From the NCBI GenBank assembly GCA_024305405.1, contig JAKNDB010000068.1, positions 2,350,501 to 2,414,500 of the forward strand: DNA of 64,000 nt, given 5' to 3'. Both the position numbers and the translations under genes were made by a program. The notes below the pieces were generated by a model. That model searched no databases, was not told the origin of the DNA, and saw only the letters and a program-made list of their open reading frames with translations. The first letter of the stretch is position 1. Each line of letters begins with the position of its first letter. Source of the stretch: Dirofilaria immitis. Lineage: Eukaryota > Nematoda > Chromadorea > Rhabditida > Onchocercidae. Below are positions 28,671 to 40,426 of this stretch, piece after piece.

Positions 28671-30210
28671 TTATTTAATAAAATTTTCGTTTCTTTTAGT
28701 TCTTTTTTTGTTTTTGTTTTTTGATATTTTCCTACGAGTGATAAATGTTCGCCAACGAATTGCAATAAATGTGCAGAAACCGGCAATAGCCATTATGATT
28801 AGATAAATTATCGCTGAACCGGCAACTTCGAATACTAAAATTATGTTGAATTTTGCATTCAGCATATATCAGAGAAATTTAGCAACTTCGAATACTAAAA
28901 TTATGTTGAATTTCGCATTCAGCATATATCAGAGAAATTTAATGGAAATATTTCCATCACACCATAAAATCAAGAAATTTGTCCTACAATTATCTCACTT
29001 CCTCTCTTTATGTTATTTATTATTTGTTCGCTTATATGTTTGATTTTTATGTCTAAAAAAAAATAGTAGTCCATTCTAACTTTCTTCATGCTAAAAATTT
29101 CTCATTCAAATCTTTCTTCATTTTATATTTCATGGTTAGATGATTTTTATGTTTTCTCTAATATCATTAAAATGTACAATGTTTTACTAAAAGTAACTAA
29201 AAATTCTAATGAATTTTTAATTGTTTGCTTTTTCTCAAATATTTCTTATTAACATATCATTTGCAGTGGAAAAATAAAAAATAGTTAAGTTGAAAAAACT
29301 CACTATCAACTCGATGTCTATAACAATAAATGAGATGATATATGAGTGCAATCAATAATAAAGCTAAGATAGCTATCTAAAACTACTATTGCCAATTAAT
29401 AATAATGAAATAATACTAGTAATAATAACGATAATCATTTATGTTGGAAGAGATGAAAAATAAAATTATCATTTAAAAAAAATTAAAAATTATCATTAAC
29501 AGTATATTGAGCCTATTCGTATAAAATTTGAGCAAAAATAGTTTTCGAATTGGAAGAAGCAATTAAGCAAAGAATTTGATTAGAAAAAAAAGGTAAAAAA
29601 ATTACCAATTATCACTAAATCATAAAATTCAAAATGAATATGTTAGATTAAAATTAAATTTAATAGGATTACCGTTACTCCAAATAAGGGCCAAACGAGA
29701 TGAAAATTTTCGGTGATCGCGGATGCAATTGCCAAAATGGCAATAATGAGGAATGCGGCGAAACAGAAATAATCTGCAAGAGCATGCACATTTTTACCTT
29801 TTGCGTTGTGGAAAGGAATAAGACGACAATTGCCATGAAGACGTTCACTCCCGACATAATAAACATGCATAACTGCAATACATTTGATGAACGTAACGGC
29901 TATGACCGAAGATAAGATACATTTCAGGATGACTTCGTCCGATATTGACAAAAAGTCGTTTAATTCCAATATCGCTACTTTTACTTTATTTATCCTCTTC
30001 CCAGGTAGTATTTATCCCCTTCCCAGGTATGAGAAATATATACAAAAGTGATAAATAGTTTATTTTTTTTATTATCGAGCTGCCAAAAAGATATAGAATA
30101 GATCTCAGTTTTATATTGAAATATCTACTACAATAAGGCTAGTATTGATTATGTGAAATCGGTGTACTAACCTTTATCGGAAAGAAACATATTTTAGAAT
30201 AACGGGCCAT
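28671..30210 (-). CDS. Unrecognised multi-pass membrane protein, 3 exons (model partly uncertain)
   Basis: Proposed exons: 30172-30210 (MARYSKICFFPIK), 29673-29996 and 28671 to about 28830. Exon 2 gives two clear membrane segments (VILKCILSSVIAVTFIKC and YFCFAAFLIIAILAIASAI) plus the start of a third (FHLVWPLFG). Exon 3 gives VAGSAIIYLIIMAIAGFC, then a very basic tail (ITRRKISKNKNKK...). About four membrane segments with a lysine-rich C-terminus resembles the small tetraspan proteins common in nematodes; no family is assigned. Exon 2 ends in phase 0, but the open frame of exon 3 after its TTTTAG acceptor needs phase 1, so either a base is missing or an exon was overlooked. The exon 3 acceptor lies in a 60-bp tandem duplication. 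The exon 2 acceptor (GGGAAG) is not canonical. Confidence 0.45.
28822..28941. repeat. Perfect-length 60-bp tandem duplication spanning a 3' splice site
   Basis: Two adjacent 60-bp copies (28822-28881, 28882-28941) differ at one base. On the minus strand each copy ends ATAATTTTAG followed by TATTCGAAG, so the splice acceptor of the last exon of the membrane-protein gene is present twice. Confidence 0.95.
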
Positions 30211-32495
30211 ATTTGAATGGAATAATTATTGGTGCTAAACAAAAATTGTAATTAAAAAAAAATGAAATTACTGAATGAACATAATTACTCAATAAGTATG
30301 CTCTCAATCATTGGTCAAATTTACGTATTCGCAAAACTATTTATAATCACTAGGACGGCATTAATCATTTTAAAGGAAGCAAAAAAAAAGTGTTGGAAAT
30401 TTATAGATCGAAACAATTATAGATCTAATATAAAAAAAGTCAGGAATATAGATAAAAAAGTTAGATTATATTTCGATGCTGCTTATGAAGAATTAAAAGC
30501 ATTATATTAAATTTGTAAAATTTTTTAAGTTAAAGATTTAATTAACAGATAAATCAAAAGTTATCGTGAACTTAGTTTCATAAATTTTATATATGAATGC
30601 ATTTAATACACATTATAAAAGTAATAAAAGTAATTTTGAAAAAACAATTTTTTTCACTGATTTTTTTAAAAGATAATAATTTCTAATTTGATATTTTTTA
30701 TATAGTTTGAAAGGAAGAACCGTTACGAAAATAATGATAGAATTAATCCAACCTATTATTGGCAATAAAAAATTATGCAATGAATGATTATTTCAAAATC
30801 TATTATTTATCACTGTTTGCATTATATCATTTTAACAAAATAATATAGTTGCTTTCATATTTCCTGATCTAATTTTATCATCACAAAGATTATGCTCATA
30901 GATGCATGAATGAATTCGTTGAAATTCTTATAGAAAATTTAATTAATTTGAAATTCAAAATATCCGAATAAAAATGAATGATCTATGATAAAATAGTTTA
31001 ATTTTCTTATCATTTGATTTGAATACATCACACTAAATAGCATATGCATTGAGCAATATTTTCAAAATATAAATTCCAAAAAATGATGAAAATAAATTAT
31101 GACTTAATCTTAGGATGTTATGTAAATATTATTGTATTTTAAATAAACAGAGTAGAATAGAAAGTATAATAGAATAGAAAGCAAATTCGAGATTAATAGT
31201 TTAAACAGTTATAAAATAATAGTATAAATCTTTAATCGCAAACTTGATTTCACAATTTATTTTGAAATCCTTAGAACAATTATTAATGAATGATTTATTT
31301 TAACAGAAATATTAATGAAAAATTATATTGTTTGCCTTTCTATGATCGAGCAATGTTGTTATGATTTCAAATTAATCGATTAGTTATCTTCTTTTGTTGA
31401 AATCGTGAGGACAATCAAAGAATTAGTAATTCCTTCGTTCTGGATTTAATATTATTGGGTAACATGTTGTACGTGCGCATTTACTGCATTAATATAAAAT
31501 GTGAGCTAAAATTACCCGCCCATTATGTTTGTGAGCTCATAAAAGAGCTTCATTTCATTCTCACAAGCTAACAAAGGCGCTATTTCTCGTAGTTATAGAA
31601 CCGTACCAGAATCATCCACATACGCAGAGTGCTGAGCATCAAGGCCAATGTAAAGGACGTGCTTCAATGAGATTTGGATGGGTATAACGGGCTTTAGTTG
31701 GTTCCTTTTTCTTTTGAGTTGTGATATTGTCATTGAAATTGTCCTGTTGATATCAATGATTTGTATGACTGATATTGTAATCGCTGCATCGATTGATGTG
31801 TTATTAAATTTATCTAGTAAAGGCTTAATTATCGAGGATTGAAGTACTACCACTGAAAGGCAGAAAGAATCTTTATTACGATCAAAGAAGATCGGCGATA
31901 TCTTCTTCAGTACGATTGATGTGATTACGAATGATTTTTGATGAGACTGTCAATCCAAAATTTTGGATTTATTGCTGACCTTGCTACAGACTTCTTAAAT
32001 GAATCGTAGCAACTTTTCTCGCGAAACTGTATTTAAATCCTTCCTTCTAAACGTGCATTCGTATTGAGTATAATGTATTCGTATTTTGTGCAGTATAACT
32101 CTTTAAAAAATCAGTGGCTAGAATCATAATACATAACATTTGTAATATTAGCAGTCGGATACCACGGATATTATTGACAAATAATGAAAAAAAAGAGATT
32201 CGTCAAGAGAAAAAATTCCAGAATCTAAAGTATGCTAAAGAATAAAGTAAGATTGTTAGAATAGCTTTGCTACGAGTATTCCAATCCCTGATGCCATCAT
32301 GAATATTCGAAACGACCGTAATGCATATCGAAAAAGCTAAATGTGATTAATGAATCAATTTAAACAAATTTGTTTAAGAAAATGCCGATATAAAAGCAGC
32401 CATCATTTTGAATTTTTTCAATTGCATGGTTCGACTGCAAATATTTGACCCAATTCAATTTTTGTTATAAGAAAAAAAAGAAAAGGAAGAACTGC
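30211..32495. other. Intergenic, no confident gene
   Basis: Two open frames were considered. 30262-30510 (plus, 82 codons, Lys/Ile/Tyr-rich) starts directly after an A-run and has no recognisable motif. 31593-31853 (minus, 86 codons) ends KHVLYIGLDAQHSAYVDDSG and lies in a less AT-rich patch (31590-31850), so an unrecognised exon there is possible. Nothing else stands out. Confidence 0.5.
32389..32396 (+). promoter_or_regulatory. Possible TATA box of the MSP-domain gene
   Basis: TATAAAAG lies about 100 bp upstream of the ATG at 32496. In this AT-rich sequence a match by chance is easy; position is the only support. Confidence 0.25.
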
Positions 32496-33236
32496 ATGGC
32501 ACTTAATATTGATCCACCTGAAGTCAAATTTTCAGCCCTTGGTGGCAATATTACTGTTAATCTCATCAGTCTGACAGATAGCCGTTTGAGTTTCAAAGTA
32601 ACATATTTTCTAATTCATGCGCTACATTTTTTATTTATAAATTGAAGTAAGATTCAAACCAAACGAGTGTTTAATCTTAAAATTGCTTCATGTACTAAAA
32701 TTAGGACAATACAGAGGAGATTATAGGATAGGAATGATTGGACTATTCAGTGATGTAAGAAATTTCAAGTGATATTATCGCCTGAAAAAATTTACTGTCA
32801 ATATCAACAATCCATTAATAATCCGCTTCAAAAGAAAATGAAAGAAGGGATTAGGTTTGAAGATGATTAAGATGGGCGAGTAAATACAACAATAGAATTG
32901 TTAATTTCTCATTTCTAATCAGTCTTCAATAAATTTTCAAATACTTTTATCATGCAATAATCCAACAGAGAGAGATTAGAAAGGTCCCACTAAAATTCAT
33001 AAAAAGTGCAGGTAAAATCAACGAACAATGAACATTACCGTGTTAAACCGGTATATGGATTTGTTTCTAAAGGTGATAAATCTGAATTAACGATAATTCG
33101 CTTAGAAGGACCACCAAAAGAAGATAAATTTGTAGTACAATGGGCTGAAGTACCGGATGAAGAAGATGATCCTCAGGCACCTTTTAAAGCTGGAGCTCAA
33201 GCGGGCGAAGTTATTCTACCAGTTAAGGCCGAATAA
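32496..33236 (+). CDS. Small sperm-specific MSP-domain protein (SSP type), 2 exons
   Basis: Exons 32496-32597 and 33012-33236, phase 0 junction, 108 residues. One MSP (immunoglobulin-like) fold fills the protein: MALNIDPPEVKFSALGG at the start, SLTDSRLSFKVKSTNNEHYR across the junction, PVYGFVSKGDKSELTIIR, GPPKEDKFVVQWAEVP, and AGEVILPVKAE at the end. These match the short SSP class of nematode MSP relatives (the 'KxSNNxxYRxxPVxGFV' and 'GxPKEDKxVVxxA' stretches) rather than the 127-residue MSPs. Members are made in spermatogenesis. The protein is intact and has a single 414-bp intron. An upstream in-frame ATG at about 32445 is preceded by a Lys-rich run and is less likely to be the start. Confidence 0.93.
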
Positions 33237-33738
33237 GCTTACCATCATCTTTATCGTCATTATTCTTTTACTGTCTTGTATTACCTATTGCAGCGATAAC
33301 TATCTGAAACACAATAAACATATTGTTCTCTTAAACTATTGATATGTAAAACAAAGTAATAGTATTTGTTATTATGTCATAATGTAAATGCATTGCAAAC
33401 ATATTCACATAGGTTCTTAATATGGATTCATTTAAGGAGTTGTCATTTAAACATCATATTTACATCCTTGCTAATTGCAATCATTTGATACAAGCAATAT
33501 CACATCTGGAATTAGCTAGAAGTATCAAAATAATTTTGTTAAGTTGATATGAGAATTTTATTCAAATTTTGCTCGTAAACTTATTGATCAAACACAGAAG
33601 TTTCTTTATACCTCTTTTATTTTTAATTTCGTACTGTATTATAGATTCTTCTAAATAAATAAATCTGGTTTAATTTTCGAATGGCAAAATATAACGAAAT
33701 AGTTTTTCTTCGCATAAATATCGGGAAAATTTTCTATT
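33237..33738. other. Intergenic, nothing recognised
   Basis: 3' flank of the MSP gene; AT-rich, no open frame or repeat that stands out. Confidence 0.5.
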
Positions 33739-35700
33739 ATGATATGGTACGACGAAGTCGTATATCAAGATTTCTTTAATAATCTCAGCAAAAATAAAAA
33801 AATAAAGTTGTATATTGAAATCAATTATCAAAAGTGGTTGAGATTTATTCAGAAACTCTCGATCTACCAAAGAAAAGCAAAAGAAGATAAATATGCGGAA
33901 ATGATCGACGACGATACAGATATTTTATCTTAAATTTTATAAATCAAGGTAGAAAAGCTATAGTAATTCTAAATGCATAAAAATGGCTCCTAGTACTTCA
34001 GCCTGAACAAAGTGATATATACAAGAACCAAAAACATTATCCCAAATAGCTTGTTAGACTATAGAAATTTAAAGTCAACATTTAATTTTACGATGACCCA
34101 AAATTATGTTATGTAGAGAATTCTGAAGTAGCTTTGATGTTGTAATGCATTGTCAAAGATACCAGATATTCAAAAATCATAGTGTTAGAGATTATGATAT
34201 TGCTCCAGAAAACTATGACGTTAAGATTTTGACAGAAAATTTGGTAAGCCATTCATTACTAAGAGATCGAACTATACTGGATTACATTCCATCAAGAGGA
34301 ATGATAAAGAATGGAAACTGTTGAATAGGTTAAAAAATATTTTAACAGCTAGAAGTTATAAATGAAAATCTAGAATATTCGAGCATCAGAACAGTTGCCG
34401 AGATAGATAAGAGATATGTCGACAAAAAAAGAAAAAGGACTATGCTCAATTAATAAGCTTTGGCAATTCCTGAAAGAAATAATTGAAAGAAATGAAAAGG
34501 TGAGTAGAAATCTTTATAGCGAAAAGTGAAGGATTTAACTGAATCAAGTCAAAGCGAATCCTGTGCTATGTTAGAAGATAAAACTTTTGCTTTAGCTGTA
34601 ATTAAACAATGCAAAACAAATGATCTTAAGTTGATCATATATCTAAGAAAAATTACAAGTTGCAAAGAGATCCTATGGCTTTCGTTATAGGGAATACTGA
34701 GATACTGAATGTTAGATCTATCTTTTTACGAGCAAACGGCGAATGAAGTGTTTGAGAGAAAACGGTGTTTGTCTTATAACTATCGTCAACTAGAGTGCAT
34801 GACAAATAAGTGAACAAAATGAAATATTTCTTTCACTGCAATGATCATTACAATACTGTATATTAAGCTAAATACAAGAATGGGGTACAAAATGTTGGAT
34901 TACTCAAAGAAAAAATGATTAAACTATTATAACTAATTTAATATTTGGACGAAAAGATCAACGATATAAAAATCTTTTACAAAGAAATTAAAATAATCGG
35001 TCCTAGGACGTTCAAAGAAATGGATAAATTGCGGTATCTTCTGAAATAAAGCGATAACTGGATCGCTAAGTTAAAAATTCAGATCCAACATTGTAAGGAT
35101 GAAAATAATGAATTATCAGTCAATTAAGAAAATGTACAGAATTCTTGTAACAGCTGGCGAATATTTTGCAAAGAAGAAAGAGGAAGTGAAATCTGGAAGA
35201 AAATACAAAAATCCAGAAATTCAAGAATAGCTTAGAAGATGAATAAGAGGCTGAAAATGAAATACAAAAGTAGAAGACTATATACGGTATGCTTCGAGCT
35301 TAAAGCAATTGAAATTGCAAATAATACATTGAAAACACAACTTGAGAAATAAGATTGAACACACAAATCCGATATCTTGAGGAGAGATATCAGGCCTGAA
35401 ACCGATAGTTGTAACTTGTGAATCAGATTTGAAAAGTGCATTAAGTCGATTGTGTAGAAGACTATGTATGCTATGTTGCAAAGTGAACATATCAAGTGAA
35501 TATATAGGACGAATTAGAATTTCTATAAAAGAAATATGATTTGCTTAAGGCGCAAGTACAAATCAAGAATATGAGCATGAATGTCTTAAAAATAAAACCG
35601 GGAAGTATGAAATGATGATCAAGAAACAAAAGAATATACTTTCCCAGACTTATCATAGGAGGTCTGATGCGTTACATACAAAAGAATCTCAAAAATATTG
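33739..35700 (+). pseudogene. Decayed coiled-coil coding remnant
   Basis: Scattered blocks read as charged coiled-coil protein on the plus strand but are cut by stops and frameshifts. Examples: FIQKLSIYQRKAKEDKYAE (about 33850-33900); a 59-codon frame from 34145 containing RDYDIAPENYDVKILTENL; NENLEYSSIRTVAEIDKRY after a TTTTAACAG acceptor (about 34350); LRYLLK-stop-SDNWIAKLKI, then HCKDENNELSVN-stop (about 35030-35130); and AIEIANNTLKTQLEK-stop (about 35310-35350). Stops repeatedly sit where a Gln or Arg codon would suit the heptads (CAA to TAA, CGA to TGA), as expected from C-to-T decay. Parent family not recognised. The nearest intact coiled-coil gene (36.8-38.7 kb, other strand) shows no obvious similarity. 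Exon boundaries cannot be fixed. Confidence 0.4.
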
Positions 35701-35941
35701 TTAATGTATTGATGCTAAATTAAAGCATCAAAAAATATTCCAATATCGTATTGGTTGTATAGCATAAGATATAAAAATATCACCATTATATTGCTAATTC
35801 TGAAAATAGAATGACACCATGCTAATCAAACGAATCGTTATCAATGCTTGATTGATATAATAATTATTGAATCCCTTTTTTCTTTAATTTATTTGCAACG
35901 AAACATAATTATCCAAAATACAATTAAGTGTCACATCGACA

Positions 35942-36400
35942 CGTCAGTAGTATCGTAATTAATGGTCAGCATGGCTACCTTCTAAGCAAATGACGGAAGT
36001 CTGAGTCGCTAACGAATCTAGGAAGTCGTTCATTAATAGGTTATCTTTTCTGCGTTTTTTCGTACTATATAAAGAAGAGATATATGTAGCAGATTTTAGT
36101 CACCCAGAATGCTCTATAATCCAATTATAAACAAACATAACATTGCATTGCATCACGCTGGCCTGTGATAAGGTGAATGTTCTGAAATAAGATTTCTGAA
36201 TGTTCTGTGAGCTAAGACTTCCAAAAGAACTTGTTCATCATATTTGAAAGCCTGCAGAACGAAGCAACAGTCAATTGATAAAAAGAAATAATTTGAAGAT
36301 TGATGACAGACTGTTCTAAAATTATAGCCAATATAACTATTTTCATGATGTGATGCACTAACCGCATCCCATGTCGATCTGAAGGGATAGATGTCTTAAC
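35942..36400 (+). repeat. Old diverged copy of the 42.8-43.8 kb element, with tRNA-Gly relic
   Basis: 35942-36015 aligns with the tRNA-Gly-like sequence ('gtcagtagta', 'taatggtcagcatggctacc', 'ttctaagcaa'), with a small insertion and a lost B box. Downstream, 'gtgagctaagacttccaaa' matches 43058-43080, 'catatttgaaagcct' matches 43094-43108, and 'aagaaataatttgaagatt' (36283-36301) matches 43679-43697 exactly. Order and orientation agree with the right-hand copy, so this is a third, older member with internal deletions. Confidence 0.65.
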
Positions 36401-36821
36401 CAGTGTTTTTACTGATAATTTTCATAATTTGCAAAGATTCGCTGAAATTTCTGATATATTTTCATGCTAAAATATGTTAATACCAACAAAATCTCGTTTA
36501 AAAATGAATATAACAATTAGTACTTGAACAAAAATTCTAAAATCAGAGAAAATAAGTAATCTTTTTATTTTCTTATAGATGATCTCCTTCACCACTCAAA
36601 CAAAAGAGATCATTTAAACTCTTTAAACAACGTTGTTTTCATCTTCCCGCTTTCCTCCTTTCCAATCATTCAATTCAAAAAGCATTCTTCTACTCCTTTA
36701 AGCTTCATTCCCTGTATGAAAGCTTATATTTCGCCATCGGCAAAAGCACCTATCCATCTCAGCGCATTATATATCATATCTAATTCACCAGTTTTAATGG
36801 AAAAACATATGTATGATATAT
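36401..36821. other. Short intergenic stretch, nothing recognised
   Basis: Between the old repeat copy and the end of the coiled-coil gene. The open frame over 36724-36960 on the minus strand is the same DNA as that gene's last exon in another frame. Confidence 0.5.
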
Positions 36822-38683
36822 TCACAAGTCGCTCATCACAAGTCGTGAATCCAGACGACTTCGACTGAGTCGTGCATGCATAAGTCTGCGAACTAATTCC
36901 CCTTTGCGCTTCTTCAAATCTTGGCTGTAAATGAATTTCTTGCTGAAGAACCTTTTGCATAATATAAATTTTAAAACTTTGTTATTAGTTCTAAACTTTG
37001 TCATCAGTTCTCATTAGTAAAGGGCATGAATTTTACAAAAAATTGTCGAAGAAATTATCAAAGACCAAGGAAAAGAGATTTGTGGCCATTACATGAGCTC
37101 GGATCTCACTAACATCATCAAAATGAGAATGATATCCATTTTTTTAAGTTGAGAGATTTAAAAATGATTAAAAGTAGATTCAAATAGTGGAAAAGTTAGA
37201 GAAAGACTCACAAAACCTGACGTTTAACTGCCAATGGAATGTCAGCATATGTAACACTAAGATTATTATTCAATATCTTTTCATTTTCTTCGAAAGCCTG
37301 TACTTCATCTGACAACATCTGCACTGAAATATAAAATTAATTCTGTTATTCGATCGATAAATGTCAAAACGAATCATAAGAAATATCTTGAAATACAATA
37401 AATAGATTTACATTCGTTCTGTGCACTTTCGATATCCTTACGTGTATCGTTCATACCATCCTTGTTACCATTGTTACCAAATCTCTAAAACAGTTAATTT
37501 TATCAGCATTTTGAGCTAAGAAACTATTTTCTCATTAAAAAATGTTTCAAATGACTTCTCAGCAGATAACTGGTGTTCAATATAGAATAATGTAGATTCT
37601 AGGCCTATTTAACATCATAATTTCTATAATATATTATAATACGCAATACCGGAATGACTTTTCATATCTTTAGCTATAGATAAGCACACAAAGTACAGAT
37701 GTTGATAAAAATTGCAAAAACTTACCGTACTACTCAACATTTCTAACGTTTCTTCGTAAATGCTAACAATGTTTTTGATATCCCTTGCTGCTTCAATTTC
37801 CAATTTTAATTCGATAATCTGTTTTTCGTTTTCTTCATTTACTGTGTACATTTCTTTACACATGACATCAAACCTAAATGACTACAAAAATAATGCGATA
37901 TTTCAATAAAAAAGAAAATAAAAATAATAATACAAAAATGAATGGATTATGATTTAAACAAAAACAAAAAACATTAAATGCAATTGAAACAGTCATATGA
38001 ATTGATGGGAATTTAAAAAATTTGAGTAATAATTCGACAGAAAAAAGAACAATATGAAACCTGAAAATGAGCTAATAATAAATATGCTTACTTATCCATG
38101 AATGCAGCATCTAATTTTCTATCTGAATATATGCAGACTTGTCAGCGTCCAAAGTGGCAATTCTTATTTTGTTAGAAACTGTCTTTGCTCTTCCTGTAGG
38201 CAATAAAGAACGTTTACAGTGCTATATCTATCGGAATATATTCATGCAATTGTTATGTCGTTCAATGCAGGCATATCAAACATAGTCACTCACCACTTTC
38301 CAGAAGCTTCTAGTCCTGGGTATGAAGAACTTCAAGAATTCTCCATATTAAAAGTCCACCCAAAATATTATCAACGTTTTTTGCACATAAATTACCATAA
38401 AAATAAAAATTTCAAAGAAAATCAACAAACCTTCAGCAATCTCAGATGTCAATAAAGCCAAATCTTTTTGAAACTGTCCAATTCTTCTTTCAAATGAGTG
38501 ATCTCTGAAATAAAAAGACATTCATGTAAAAAATAGAACTGAGAATAAGCATCAACAAAAGGCTATACCTATTCATCGATTAAGCGGATAAAGGATCGCA
38601 GTGAAAGATTAAATGTTACCTGCTTTCTTGATGGATATAACTTTCTGCAGTTCAGTAACCAGTTCATCATCTTTCATAGTCAT
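36822..38683 (-). CDS. Unknown coiled-coil protein, about 201 aa, 7 exons, one-base frameshift
   Basis: Exons: 38620-38683, 38431-38504, 38092-38122, 37726-37873, 37412-37484, 37212-37323, 36822-36924. All junction phases agree once a single base is restored in exon 2. The protein begins MTMKDDELVTELQKVISI and contains EITHLKEELDSFKK, KLDAAFMDKFDVMCKEMYT, EENEKQIIELKLEIEAARD, DIESAQNELQMLSDEVQAFEE and KKRKGELVRRLMHARLS, ending SRLVMSDL. Long heptad-rich segments predict an elongated coiled coil with a basic C-terminus; no family is recognised. In exon 2 an A-run (plus-strand T-run 38465-38469) is one base short: upstream it reads EELDSFKKI, downstream DLALLTSEIAE in the next frame. The ATG at 38683 follows a TTTGCAG, as expected for trans-splicing or an upstream untranslated exon. 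Confidence 0.75.
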
Positions 38684-39180
38684 TCCTGCAAATATGCTAA
38701 AATAATATCTCGAGAAAAGCTCATAACAATATCAGCGATTTTGCTTCTCTTTCTCCACCGATATCTCTCCTCCCAATATTTATATGGACGGCACATTCCT
38801 TCGGTCCCAAAATGTAAAACAATTGCAGAAATCTGAATATTTGGCTTCTATTAAATGCCAAAATTTATCCTGCTACTCCATCCATTCCAATTTGCTAAAT
38901 AACGGCCCTCATTCATAATTACGCAATTACATTTTGTATTTCACATTTCACGTCCGTATTTTCCCAGTGATATTTGTAAATTTGCACCGCAAGGAATGAA
39001 GAAGAAATTGAGCCCAGTCCACATTACATTTTTCGATTTAACGAAAGTCATTAATCTCCGATGATTTCTTAGCTGAAAATTTGATGTCACCATTCGATTA
39101 GTTTAATACCGTATATCTGTTTACTTCACGTCAGCCAGAATGACTTAACACACGGATATATCGCGTACGAGAATGGTATT
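38684..39180. other. Upstream flank of the coiled-coil gene
   Basis: No gene seen. It is less AT-rich near 38750-39020 than the surrounding DNA. The left arm of the inverted duplication starts at 39181. Confidence 0.5.
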
Positions 39181-40426
39181 TTAGCAAAGCCTCACTGCGC
39201 CGCAGTAATGAAGGCATAGTTGCCACATTTTTTGCAACATTAAGTTTGACATTTTTACGTGAAAGTGATTGATTAATGAATTCGATTGTAAACATTTGCG
39301 AATATATGTGATAGTTACATTTTATAATTGCAAATTTCACATTTCATTATTTAAAAGAAGAGAAACGATCACATATAATAAATAATACTTACATAATTCC
39401 AATGTAAATTATACGAATAAATATGTTAAAATTTTACATTAAGTTTCTTAATTAAAATTCAGTCTTAGAGAATAGAATATTTACATTGTGAAAGTGAAGG
39501 AAAATAAACAATGAATTCTCATACATAAATTCTACTGTCATTCTCTATTATAATCATTTAACAGAATGATGAAAGAATCATAAAAAGAATTGACATTTTC
39601 AGATGGCAAAACAGAATGACATAAAATAACAAATATTACAGCAGCGACAAATATCAAATTATTATTAACTTTCATGCACAATTCGTTTCATAGACGTGGA
39701 TTTTGTGTGAGAATAATGTAAACATCTGCGAAGTTGCCAAAAACAATATGAAAAGGAACAATTGTGCTTTGTTTCGTTATACAGCAATATTACAATCAAA
39801 AATTGGACATGGATAGTTTAAGAATGCATATTTTTGATTAAATATTATAACTCAAAACATTTACCACATCATAGATCAATATGATATAGAGTAGTATATT
39901 ATGTGTTATAATTGAGTTGTAGGATATTTCGAGCAGTGATAGTAACCTGCAACATAATGTCCATTTTTATAAAAACGGTCGTAGCGCAGAATGAATCTCA
40001 TCCTCAGATGCGTCAGGGGAATCGAACCCCGTCGATTGCTTGGAAGGCAACCATGCTGACCATTACACCACTGACGCGCCATTATTCCGCCAAATTATAT
40101 TTCATAATAATAATTATTTTCAAAATTAATTAACTTACTGCGAAAGACCAATGCTATGCAAACGTAGTATAATTGTAATAAAAGTAAAGATGACATAAAT
40201 ATATTCGAAGACAATAACAGATAAGCAACCACCGCGGATAAGACAAGATGATAAGCAACATAATGGCTCTAACTCCAAATGATGCTGACAAACTCTAAAG
40301 AGATTAAGGATTTTTTCAAATAACTGAATACTTTTCGAATAATTAAACTTATCTTAGATAATCGATGAAATCGAGATGATAATTCTAATTGATCATTTTA
40401 AACTAATGATCTAGTCGATCGAAAAA
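39181..40426 (-). repeat. Left arm of large inverted duplication
   Basis: The reverse complement matches 42483-43063 followed by 44265-44974, nearly base for base. The outer boundary is sharp at 'ttagcaaagcctcactg' and the inner boundary at 'cgatcgaaaaa'. The arm is 1246 bp because it lacks the roughly 1.2-kb block present in the right arm. It includes a tRNA-Gly-like sequence. Spacer between arms: 40427-42482. Confidence 0.95.
40009..40077 (-). tRNA. tRNA-Gly(UCC)-like gene with shortened T arm
   Basis: The minus strand begins GCGTCAGTGGTGTAATGG and has a normal anticodon arm (GTTGC, loop CTTCCAA, GCAAT; anticodon TCC), a perfect B box GGTTCGATTCC and the end TGACGCA. Length is 69 nt, against about 72 for nuclear tRNA-Gly: the T stem has only 4 pairs and one acceptor base is missing. 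Because the internal Pol III boxes are present it may be transcribed, but it may be a tRNA-derived repeat rather than a working tRNA. Its partner at 42839 shares the short T arm. Confidence 0.5.

Noticed and set aside
30262..30510. 82-codon plus-strand open frame
   Set aside because: Very AT-rich, starts right after an A-run, no motif. Kept only as a remark because a lineage-specific gene cannot be excluded.
33739..35700. Reassigned stop codons (TAA/TAG read as Gln) in the coiled-coil remnant
   Set aside because: TGA is also affected, frameshifts are present, and the intact genes nearby use TAA, TAG and TGA as normal stops. Decay explains it better.
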